From the NCBI GenBank assembly GCA_028015205.1, contig CM051521.1, forward strand, positions 100,726,513 to 100,790,512: a stretch of 64,000 nucleotides of DNA, in the 5' to 3' direction. Each line of letters begins with the position of its first letter. Position 1 is the stretch's first letter. Source of the stretch: Mytilisepta virgata (Eukaryota; Mollusca; Bivalvia; Mytilida; Mytilidae). Below are positions 12,301 to 22,000 of the stretch, piece after piece. The translations under genes and the position numbers were made by a program. The notes under the pieces were generated by a model. It saw only the letters and a list, made by a program, of their open reading frames with translations. It ran no database searches and was not told the origin of the DNA.

Positions 12301-14935
12301 GCTTTGGATTTGTTCATTTTGGAAACAAAAATTGCCAATGGCATTGGCAATGTTTTAGCCATACATGTATCAAGAAGATTTGATGACACTTTGTGGAGGA
12401 CTTCACAACAATCATTTGTACCAAGTTACAAATCATTTGCACTTATAGTTTCAGAACAGAAGATTTTTAAAGTTTCAGTTAATCAGTAACAAGAATTGCC
12501 ATGATTTTTGCCAGATCAAGTCAAAAAGAGGGATCTTGGTAGAAGATCTAAAAAAATCACTTGTATCAAGTAACAAATCATTTGCACTTGTAGTTTCAGA
12601 GGAGATGATTTTTCAAATTACAGCCAATCAGAAACAAAACTGCCCATGGCAACCATGTTTTTTACCAATCAAGATAAAATGAGGAATATTTGTAGAGGAC
12701 TTCATTAACATCATTTGTACCAAGTTACAAATCATTTGCACTTGTGGTTTCAGAGAAGATGATTTTTAAAGTTTCAACCAATCAGAAACAAGAATTGCCC
12801 ATTGTGGCCATTGTTTTTTGCCGGATCAAGTCGAAATGACGAATCTTTATAGAAGACCTCACAAACATCATTTGTATCAACTTATAAATCATTTGCCCTT
12901 GTAGTTTCAGAGGAGATGATTTTTAAAATTTCAGCCAATCAGAAAAAAGAATTGCCCATGGCAGCCATGTTTTTTGCCAGATCAAGTTGAAATGAGGAAT
13001 CTTTGTAGAAGACCTCACAAACATGCATTATATCAAGTTACAAAGGAGATGGTTTTGTAAGTTTCAGCCAATCAGAAACAAGAATTGCCCATGGCGGCCA
13101 TGTTTTTCATCCAATCATAATGAAATGAGGAATTTTCATAGGGGACCTTTAGTACATCATTCCTGCAAAGTTTGGTTCCAACTGGCCCAGTACAATGTAG
13201 TTTCAGAGAAGATGATCAAAATCTTAAATGTTAACGACGATGCAGATGGACGATGGACGCAAAGTGATCGCATTTTGAATGAATCTTACCAATAATGTAA
13301 AACTGGTTTAAAAATTATGTTTTTCAACCAATTTATCATAAACAGACTTAGAAAGTTAAGGAAACAAGAGTGGACAAACTTCATGTCTTGCCTGAGTATG
13401 TACATGGACACAGAATAATGATTATCTGATACCCAACATTGTGCAAGTCAAAGGAAAATGTGTTGAAAGAAATTGAGGTCAAGATCAAAAGGCAGGTGTC
13501 ATACCGACATGTATCCACTAAGAACTATCTTTTAACCAAATATGTTGGGTCTAGGTATTAAAGTTGCTGAGAAATGGACCTAATCTTGAAAATGTGACAA
13601 AGTCACTCAAACATGCAGTTGAGGTCAAGGTCCTGAGACAGGTGTCAGACTTGGATGAAGCCACTAAGAACTGTCTATAGACCAAACACGGATGGGTCTA
13701 GCTATTACAGTTGCTTAAAAAGGGACTTAATCAAGAAATTTGGATGAAAGTCACTCAACCATGAAATTGAGGTCAAGGTCCCAAGCCAGCTGTCAAGACT
13801 GGCATGTACCTACCAAGAACTATCTATAGACCAAATATGGTTGGCCTGGGTATTACAGTTTCTGAGAAATGGACTTAACCACGAAAATGTTACACATCAC
13901 TCAAGCATGACATTGATGTGAAGGTCAAAAGACAGGTGTCAGACTGACATGTACCCACCAAGAACTATCTATTGACCAAATATGTTGGGTCTAGGTATTC
14001 TACTTGGTATTGACTTAACCACAAAAAATTGACAAAGTCACTCGAGCATGAAATTGAGGTCCCAAGTCAGGAGTCAGACTGGCATCTATGGACAAAATAT
14101 GGTTGGCCTATGTATTACAGTTGCTAAGAAATAGATTTAACCACGAAACTTGGACACAGATTTTAAATTCATGTTTATGAAATCAGTGAACCATGAAAAT
14201 GAGGTCAGGGTCATGAGACAAGTATACTGCGGCAAACCTTATACGATAAGCTACCTTCTGGACCATAAATCTTAATAGTAGGTATTACATATGCAAAGTT
14301 ATTAAAGTTTTACAAAAGTTTACGCGCTGCCGGCAGAAAGAAATACCTATATCTCGCCTGCGTGACTTTTCATTGCAGGCGAGATAATAAGAAAACTGTA
14401 CATGGAAAGATTAATCATTGAGCAAAACCTTATCAGAATTTATCATTTAATGCATGTGATTAAATATTTAAGAAATGGTGTACTTCCATCTTGAATTGCT
14501 TTGGGGATAAACAATGCTAATTTACCATCTTCACTAAGCATGCAGTCTGCAAACTTATATTCAAGGAAGGTTCTATCAGTTGCAACGACTTTCCCCAAAA
14601 TATGACATGGTTTTGGTGATAAACTGTTTGTAGATAAATCAAGAACTGGTTTTCCTCTCTTTGATGTGTTTTCAAAGCTAAAATAGAACAAAACAACTAT
14701 TAACAAAATTTAAAAATATTCAGTTATCTTTTTAAAATGGCATGAACTTTTTTTACTTAGGTTGCATTTTATTATAAAATGTACATGTACATTTGTATAG
14801 GCAGCTATGTCAGTTTTTCCTGTTGTAGTTTTAAATACTTGTTACATACCTTTTTAACCGATTAACAATGCAGTCTGGTGGATCAATGTGGTTATCTCTA
14901 CACAGTCTGACAAAAGTGTGCCTAAATTCATCCAT
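310..14935 (-). CDS. LRRC45: LRRC45-like centrosomal protein, 5' part of gene (14 coding exons, 3' end off window)
   Basis: Coding exons in gene order: 14850-14935, 14484-14677, 12026-12087, 9396-9466, 7108-7286, 6351-6479, 5460-5572, 4762-4820, 4176-4253, 3720-3855, 2624-2701, 1401-1512, 842-912, 310-495. Lengths sum to 1554 nt (518 codons) and phases agree at every junction. The N-terminal third has RNI-type leucine-rich repeats ([53 protein letters not shown]). From exon 7 on it is continuous coiled coil ([17 protein letters not shown]). Segment order and motifs match vertebrate LRRC45, a centriole proximal-end linker protein needed for centrosome cohesion; vertebrate forms have about 670 aa, so roughly 150 residues lie left of the window. 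The start ATG at 14935 gives MDEFRHTF. The exon 2 donor (GGAA|GTACAC) is weak and that boundary is least certain, though phase supports it. Intron 8 uses a GC donor. A 66-bp tandem repeat spans the exon 6 donor. Confidence 0.9.
3089..3211. mobile_element. Palindromic MITE-like hairpin element
   Basis: Two arms of about 58 bp are near-perfect reverse complements: the left starts ATTAGATACCGCTTGATATC and the right ends GATATCAAGCGATATCTAAT, with a short CCAAAGG centre. There is no ORF. It sits in the intron between the exons at 3720 and 2701 of the LRRC45-like gene. AT-rich flanks (2800-3088) may belong to a larger element. Confidence 0.65.
5850..6416 (-). repeat. 66-bp tandem repeat spanning the exon 6 splice donor of LRRC45
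   Basis: Eight copies of CTATAG|GTA occur exactly 66 bp apart; exon-side boundaries are at plus positions 6351, 6285, 6219, 6153, 6087, 6021, 5955 and 5889. Each unit encodes 22 residues of the type [15 protein letters not shown] followed by about 7 residues derived from intron start sequence. Only the first boundary is the ancestral exon end: the downstream exon at 5572 restores GAA ACT GCT in phase from the G|GT junction. A TGA at 6253-6255 stops read-through in the third unit. So at most the first two donors can give in-frame products. Confidence 0.85.
7811..8625. repeat. 161-bp tandem repeat array
   Basis: About five head-to-tail copies of a 161-bp unit; a recurring landmark is GTGAAAATCGTCAATATC, and another is CTTGACCTCCATTTTGTCATC. 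Copies differ by a few substitutions. Because 161 is not a multiple of three, each copy puts the same peptide in a new frame, so the open frames seen here are repeat artefacts. The preceding 7540-7810 stretch looks like another dispersed repeat attached to the array. It lies in the intron between the LRRC45 exons at 9396 and 7286. Confidence 0.85.
9935..10300. repeat. Dispersed element with an internally duplicated segment and a GACAGACAGACGGACG tail
   Basis: A segment containing CTAACAAGAAGTTGATAGGG and then AAGTCAAGGGCAGTAACT occurs twice about 120 bp apart (near 9973 and 10107). The unit closes with GACAGACAGACGGACG around 10288-10303, a tail shared by other repeats in this window. There is no coding content. 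It is intronic in the LRRC45-like gene. Confidence 0.55.
10928..11898. repeat. Dispersed non-autonomous element (CTCACCTG head, GACAGACGGAC tail)
   Basis: The left end reads ACAAGAGGCTCCCAAGAACC then ATTGCTCACCTG. The right end has ACGACAGACGGACAACGGAC, AAAAGCTCACATGTCC and a closing GAGCTAAAAA. The same head and tail words recur in the elements at 12165, 39691 and 46240, so these are one superfamily of non-coding repeats. The middle shows no ORF. It is intronic in the LRRC45-like gene. Confidence 0.6.
12165..13300. repeat. Dispersed element with internal repeats of about 130-156 bp
   Basis: The head, ACCAGAGCCTGTATTGCTCA, resembles the element at 10928. Inside, a unit with GAATCTTTGTAGAAGACCTC ... 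CAGAAACAAGAATTGCCCAT is repeated about six times (landmarks near 12258, 12391, 12538, 12690, 12846, 13002). It ends with GATGGACGATGGACGCAAAG. Short open frames inside are incidental. Confidence 0.65.
13362..14375. repeat. Dispersed element with internal repeats of about 150 bp; inverted relative of the one at 39.2-41.5 kb
   Basis: The left end is AACAAGAGTGGACAAACTTC. The interior repeats a unit with CACTCAAGCATGA, GAGGTCAAGGTC, CAGGTGTCAGACTGACATG and AAGAACTATCTATAGACC several times at about 150 bp spacing. The right end has GCGCTGCCGGCAGAAAG, ATACCTATATCTCGCCTG and a short GCAGGCGAGAT inverted repeat. Reverse-complement counterparts of both ends occur at 39236-41548. Confidence 0.7.
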
Positions 14936-15900
14936 CTTAATTTTCCTTTCAAACTAAAACAAAGAAAAATTTATAATGATTCTATTTTCCCCCCACAAAC
15001 ATTAATTCATTATAGTATAACTAATCGCAGAATTCAAATACCAGGAATAAACAACGCATGACCGAACTACACAATAATCATGAGTGCGAGCAGTGCACAA
15101 GTTATTTACAGCTGTAGTTCGGTCACAAGTTGTTTATTTCTGGTATTTCAATTCAGCGATTAGTTATACTTTTTATTACATTGTACAGAATCTAGAGTTA
15201 GCATTTTGGCAGAAATAAATTGAAATTAAATGGACTATATCTTTTGATATCTCTCAGCGGCAATTGTGATGTCACTTGCTAGAGTGAAAGATCAGCTGTT
15301 CTTTTCACATGTGATTTACCAGATTTTCTTTCACTCGGATACTATGGTATTCTGTGTCTGGAGCTATATTTTCCGACTGCCAAGCCAGAAAAATAGATTG
15401 TTGCGCTTCCAAGTTAGAAAATAGCTCTTGACACACAGGGGTCACAGCGTCTACCGATCGGTGGGCAGCCTAATCAGAAAAGTAGATCCGGGTATAGAAT
15501 CCCAAAAGGGATTATATTTTAGGCAAGTGCTTACCATTTACCTCTACATTTGTCAATTTTCAAATCGGCTATCTGAACTCAAATAAGTTTAAATAAAAAT
15601 TGAAATCTTTAAACACAGCAAAAAATAAAATTAATGTCATGTTAAAACTTGTCACAGCTTACAGAAATTATTTTACCAGAAACAGTTACAGCAACTCTAT
15701 GTGTTTATTTCAATATTTCTAATTATGCAAGATGTAAGCAATGTAGAAGATGACTTTTTATCTATAAAGCTATCAGGTTTTAACAAAAGTTTACCTTTCC
15801 AATGTGAAAATGTTTGTTTACACCGGCAAAACCTCTTACATCATTAACAATCAACTTCCTCTGTTTTGCATTAATTTTGAAAATTAAAACTTTAACACGA
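14936..15900 (-). other. Probable 5' UTR of the LRRC45-like gene, split by an intron
   Basis: Upstream of the start codon a strong acceptor (polypyrimidine tract then TTTTAG) ends at plus position 14954, leaving an 18-nt UTR piece at 14936-14953. A matching donor, GGAAAG|GTAAAC, lies with its exon end at 15795, so a non-coding first exon of roughly 100 nt (15795 to about 15900) is likely. The intervening intron holds a palindromic element at 15015-15169. The TSS is inferred, not seen. Confidence 0.4.
15015..15169. mobile_element. Palindromic MITE-like element
   Basis: The arms GTATAACTAATCGC ... CATGACCGAACTAC and GTAGTTCGGTCA ... GCGATTAGTTATAC are imperfect reverse complements of roughly 55 bp around a 40-bp centre. 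There is no coding content. It lies in the inferred 5' UTR intron of the LRRC45-like gene. Confidence 0.7.
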
Positions 15901-16076
15901 CAAATTTCATAGAACTACAGATATTTTTAATTTAAAAATAGGAATATTATGAATATATTTTTAAATAGATCCCTTTTCAGTATGGTATAATCTTTATGGA
16001 TATATGCGGTACACCGATTTGACAGAAACTTGAGTCGTCCAACAAACCAGCTAATTATAAGTTGAAGATATACTGA
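15900..16076. promoter_or_regulatory. Candidate bidirectional promoter between LRRC45-like and LRRC20-like genes
   Basis: The two start codons (14935 minus, 16077 plus) are divergent, 1.14 kb apart. If the inferred LRRC45 non-coding exon ends near 15900, the genes' transcription starts are separated by under 200 bp. I see no clear TATA box. The assignment rests on gene layout. Confidence 0.45.
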
Positions 16077-19000
16077 ATGGGAGACGGTGTTGCTAAAGTG
16101 GTCAATAGACTACGAAATGCTCAAGAATCTGGAAAACTTGGTTTGTCATTTTTCAAGGCTATCTATAGCTGTAGAAAAAATAAAATCCTTCAGAGATTTT
16201 GGACACAGGCATTTGAGGATTTGTTTTATACAAATAACAGCCCCATACATTTGTTTTATACAAAAAAAACATCCCCGTACACTAAAAAAACTAGCCCCAT
16301 AAAAAAAAAAAAAAACAAAAAAAACGGTTATATATATTAGTGTATGGGGCTGTTTTTTGGTTAAAACAAATGCCTGTGGTTTTGGATCACCTAATATATA
16401 TCTTTTATTCTGATCTTTCAGATAAATCAATAAAATATATATTTTATCTAGTTGTTTACTCCAAATCGTAAAATAGAAGTTACAACTAAAACTTGTTACA
16501 TCTGTAACATCTGTATATATAGTGTTTCAAGCTTTCCAGTTGAGTTTGATTTCTCCATTCTTTTGTAATGCTGTAAATAATACCCCATGTAATGTTGTAA
16601 TGTTGTATACCATGGGTGTGGGTATTGGGACGGTTGTTCTTCCCTTGCGAGAGGCTTTTCTACATACAAAGTCTGTTAAGGTTCACTGTTTATTATTCCA
16701 AAATGATGATGTAAATATATAAATTGAATGATGTTATTGCTCTGATGGTAAACTTAATCTCTCTCTGATGTTCTAACCTTATTCACTAACTCTCTGATGT
16801 TTAACTTATTCTCTGATCTTAACTTGTTTATGTCTCTCTCTAATTCTCTCATTCTCACTTTCTTACTTCTCCTAATACACAATTCCTAACTCACAAACTC
16901 CTCCCATCATATTTTCTCTTTTTCACTCTCTCATCCAATCACAATCATTCTTACAAATTTAGAAATCAAAGATAAAGACAAATATAAAGATGTCACTACA
17001 TGAAATAAATGTGTATTGAAATATGCCAATGTTCCTTATCTTAATCCTGGCCTGGTGTTATCCAAACATAACTTGATTTTGATATATATGACTTGATGAT
17101 ATACATGACACATGTTGGAACCATACTGTTACCCTTCTCTGAGAAAGTTGCAATAAAATGATGTTTATTTAGATAAGATACTTAGAAAATGAATAAATAA
17201 AAATTCACAATTTAGGAAGGTAAAACCAATACATAACATCCCCCCACAAAAAGAAAAAGTGAGGAACAATGAAAAAAAAATGTTTAAGAAAATGAAAGGA
17301 AAAAAAAATCAAAAAAAAAATCATTAAATAAAACTGTTTTTGATCAAAAATGACATTTAAAAAGTTCTTTAACAAGAAAAAGTTATTATCAATATTATAA
17401 TTATTTTTTTTCAACATAGCAATAAAGCATATATGAAAAGCAACTATATCATGAAAAAATACATCACAATATATTATAATACAAACATGAAAATAATGAA
17501 ACAAAGAACATGAAATTAAACATACATATCAGACAAACCACGCCTTTACTTAATATGAACAACCAATCAGAACACTGACATTTATAAATCTCTCAATAAA
17601 ATACTCACTGACTCACCCACACATACAATCACAAAAATGTTGCATAGAATAATACTGTTAATAAAATGGTAATTATAGTAACTAATAAGCATGAATAAAA
17701 AAAAATCATTTCAACTTTATATATCATTAAAAAAAAATTATATATATTTTTTTTTTCATCACTGACAATGAAAACACAAAAAATTATAAAAAAAATATTA
17801 TATGTCCCAATAATGCATTTCATTGCAATTGATAAAAGCACAAAACAAATTATAATCAGGTAAAGAATTAGTATTTTGTTTTTATTCTTAACCCAAACAT
17901 ATACATGTAGTAAAGAAAAAAAAACATGAAAAATATACAAATGAAAATATAAAAGAAACCAAAATCAACATCACTTTTCTGACTTGTTTATCTTAGAACA
18001 CTTCAGATAAAGAAATTCTTTGTTTATTTACATAATTATATACACTGTTTTACACATCATCTTTCCTTAAAACTATTTATAATCCTATTTATGCAACCCA
18101 ATTGAATGCCTATTGACATCTTGAATAGATCATCTCTTAACCAGTGGGAATAATAAAACCCTTAATCTTGTTAAGATTAATAAGAAAATTTTCTGGTTAA
18201 TTATTTAATTGGCAATAAAGATAAGATTTATTATCCTAAACACATTGAATGTACTGCAGTATTACACATACTTAACATAATCCATTAATTACCCTGATCA
18301 ATGTATATTATGTATTAATTAAATTCATTTATTTACTTATATATTTCTAACTTTGTAGGTATTTATTTATCTACATGAACAATATAATTTATTTGGTTTA
18401 ATTATCTAGTATATTAAGCTTAATCTATTTCAACAATAACTGGGGGAGGTTTTAACTGAACAGACTGTTTGGCCTTTTTATTTAAATTTGAAAAAGGAAC
18501 CCAAATTGCATGTTCTGCAGGTTCTCCCACTAAATGAACCAAATAGAACTTCTTGTTGTCTAGACACTTCTGACCTAAGATCCGCTTTATTTTATGATAA
18601 CCCATGTTATCCATAATCCCATCCTCTGAAGTCAAAGCAGCATCTAAATCTACGAAGTTTCTATAACGTTCTGGTGGTTTCCTATTCCGAGCTGAACGTC
18701 GTAACGCTGGTTCTGGTATCACAGCTTCCTCTTCCAGGTCATTGCTACTTTCTTTCAAAATCACAGGTTGAGATTCTTCAGAATCAAGCATTAATATGTT
18801 TTGTTGATTGCCTTCAGATATTGCAGCTCTGCCAAGGAAGTACTGCTGTGGTGTAGGCTCTCTAACATATGCCATTTTCAACCTGTTTAAGTGTACTGGA
18901 TTCTTAAGACATGTTGTTGTTTGTGGATCCCTTAGTATAACAAGATGGGGACTGTAAAATTTATGTATAACATATGGCCCTTTGTATTTATTTTGAAGCT

Positions 19001-22000
19001 TTTGTCCCTTTCCACTTAATTCTTGTAACAGGTAAACATAGTCTCCAATAGAAACAGACAATGGTTGACATTTTCCACGGTCTATCATGGCCTTTTGTCT
19101 AATGTTTACATTGTTTTTCAATTCGGTCCGGATTAAGTTAAGTTTTTCAGCCTGATTCAGTACATATGACCGTGTACTGACTGGAACACTTTCAAAATCA
19201 GGAATGATAGGTGCAATCATGGGGAACTTTGGTCGCTGTCCAAATAATACTTCATGTGGTGTGTATCCAGTTGTGGAATTTACTGACTGATTGATGGAAA
19301 ATGTAGTGCTGGAAAGATAGTCGATCCAGTTATTTCTGGAACTGTTTGCATAAGGTGTTAATCTTTCTTCGAGTGTCCTATGTACTCGTTCGCATGCACC
19401 CAAGCAATGGTGGGTATAACTTGGGGTGAATTCCTGTGGTATGCATAATTGTTTACATACTGAAGCCATGACTGAAGAGACAAATTCAGAACCCTTGTCG
19501 CTAATAAGAGTATTACACACTCCATATTTGGTAAAAATTTGCATAAGGCCTGATGCGACCGTCAGAGTATCTTTGTTGGCTAATGGAATGGAAATGAGAT
19601 ACTTGCTAAACATGTCTACAGTAGTCAATACATAAGTATAACCCTGTGAAGTAATTGGTAATGGCCCTACCAAATCAACTTGCCATACCTCAAATGGTGC
19701 ACGGGGGATTGCATATGCAGTTACTGGAGATTTTGTATGCCTGTTTGTAGTTTTACGTTTTTGACAATCTGGACAAGAACGTACATAATCAGTAATAATA
19801 GGTCCCATTCTTTTGAAAAAGTAATATTCCTTTATTCGATCCAATGTCTCCTGTATCCCTGCATGACCCGACAAAGGTGAATCATGATACAGCTGGAGGA
19901 CATCTTTGATCATAACATCTGGTAGAACTAATTGGTAATTATTTAGGTGTTTGGCCCTCTGGGATTTCTTTACTCTGGTGTGTAGTAATAAGCCATCTAT
20001 CAACACATAATCATTGGATTCAATTAGTAATCTTCTGGCTGCCTTTTGACTGATGGGCAGTTCCTCTCTTTCTAGATAATTAATCAAAGGTCTTAAATTT
20101 TGGTCTTCTCTTTGCAAATGGGACATTTTTTCAGAACTTAAACCGATATTTTCCAAAATTTCTGTACTTTCTATTTTATTACGTTTGTCTTCTGGTCCTA
20201 TCTCCCTATTTTCATTATCAGTTTCCTTGAAAGCTTTCCGTTTGGTCAAATATCTCTTGGCATGTTTAGATTTATGCTTCTTGTAAGAGACTTCTGTATC
20301 TCCATCATAATCTGATTCCTGCTGGCTTATTGAGATTGGAGGTTTTACAGATACATGATTAATGATTTTTGTCCTGTCATGAGGTTTCATTAAATCTTGA
20401 AGTGTGACTCCATCTGGGAAGTTGATTTCACCTGTGTTTTCTGATACATATGGAAAATAAGGATCGTTTTCATCTGGGCTAACAACAGCATCGTCGAATT
20501 TGTTTAGAGATTTACATCTTGACAAAGCATCAGGGACAACCATTTGTACACCTGGTTTGTATCGGATTTCAAAATTAAATTCTTGAAGTATTGCAAGCCA
20601 CCTGTCATAAATTGCTCCCTTCAAATTTTTCTGAAATAAAGGTTTCAATGCTTGGTGGTCACACTCCACAATAAACTTTCTGCCTCGTAAATAAGATGAA
20701 CAGTCTAATATGCTGGTTACCATACCTAAAAGTTCCAGTTTAGTTGGCCCATATGTTTGCTGCCATTTTGCAAGTGTTTTCGATCCAAACCTTATTACCT
20801 GAATATCATCAGAAGATTCTGTGTTCTTTTGGTAAAGCATATACCCTATGCCCTTGCTGGATGTGTCAACAGCTAGGTAAAATGGTTTATCATACTGTGG
20901 AAAAGCTAAAGCCTGAGAATTCAGTAATGTATCTTTAAGTTCTTGAAATGCAGTTGTATGTTCATCTGTCCAGATAAATTTGGCATTCTTACGCAAAAGC
21001 TTATACAAAGAGTTAGCTATAGCACTGTAATTTCTGATGAATTTGCGGAACCAGTTCATTAGTCCAAGATACCTTTTAAGCTCTTTGACATTTTTAGGTC
21101 TTGGATATTCAGTTATTGCTTTTAAACGATCACTGGGAGGTTTGATTCCTTCTTTTGATATTTCATGGCCTAAGAAATTGCATCTGGATAAGGCAAATTT
21201 GCACTTTTGTGGTGACAGTTTCAGATTGGCTGACTTAAACCTACTAAAAACCTCTTGTAGATCATCAAGATGTTGCTCAAAAGTGTCCGAAAATATTAAA
21301 ACGTCATCCAAATAGCACAGCGCATTTCGAAAAGATAGGCCCTTCAAAACTTTGTCCATCAGTAACTGAAAACTGTTTGGAGATGTTTTCAAACCCATTG
21401 GTAATCTGTTGAACTTAAATGTGCCAAACGCAGTATTAAATGCAGTGTACTTGGTAGATTCTGATGAAATTTTCATTTGGAAAAATCCTGAACTCAGATC
21501 GATAGAAGAAATAAAATTTGGAGTTCTATGACTAAAGGATTCTGTTAGTTCCTGTACATCTGGTATAGTGTAGCGAAAATCTTGGGTCTGAGTGTTCAGA
21601 AAGCGAAAATCTACACAAAACCTGTACATTGATAAACTTTCTTCTTTTGAGCCTGATTTTATTTTTGGATTTGGTGTTTTCCGTTTTGCTACTAAAACTA
21701 TTGGGCTGGATATGGGTATGTCATCCTTTTCATCAACTGGGGTAATAATATTTTGTCTCAATAATTCATCTAATTGATGTCTTAAAATTTCACGCTTGTG
21801 TGGCGGAAGTTTGTATGGTCTTTGATGTTTTGAGATAGCATCTGGTTTCAAATGAATGTGATGCTCCACTAGGTCTGATAATCCTAATGATGGGTTTTCA
21901 TCAGTAACAAATATTGTTTGGTTCTGAATCAGAAGGGACTTAAGTTTGGTTTGCTGATCTGGTGTTAGTTCATTATCCCTCATGTCAAAATGTGATATAA

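Noticed and set aside
16077..16340. 87-codon ORF starting MGDGVAKVV
   Set aside because: Only the first 64 nt are exon 1 of the LRRC20-like gene; the rest is read-through into the intron and a MITE.
17205..17940. Possible env-like ORFs in the 3' part of the LTR element
   Set aside because: They are F/I/Y-rich translations of AT-rich DNA, with no signal peptide, cleavage site or conserved domain, and are interrupted.
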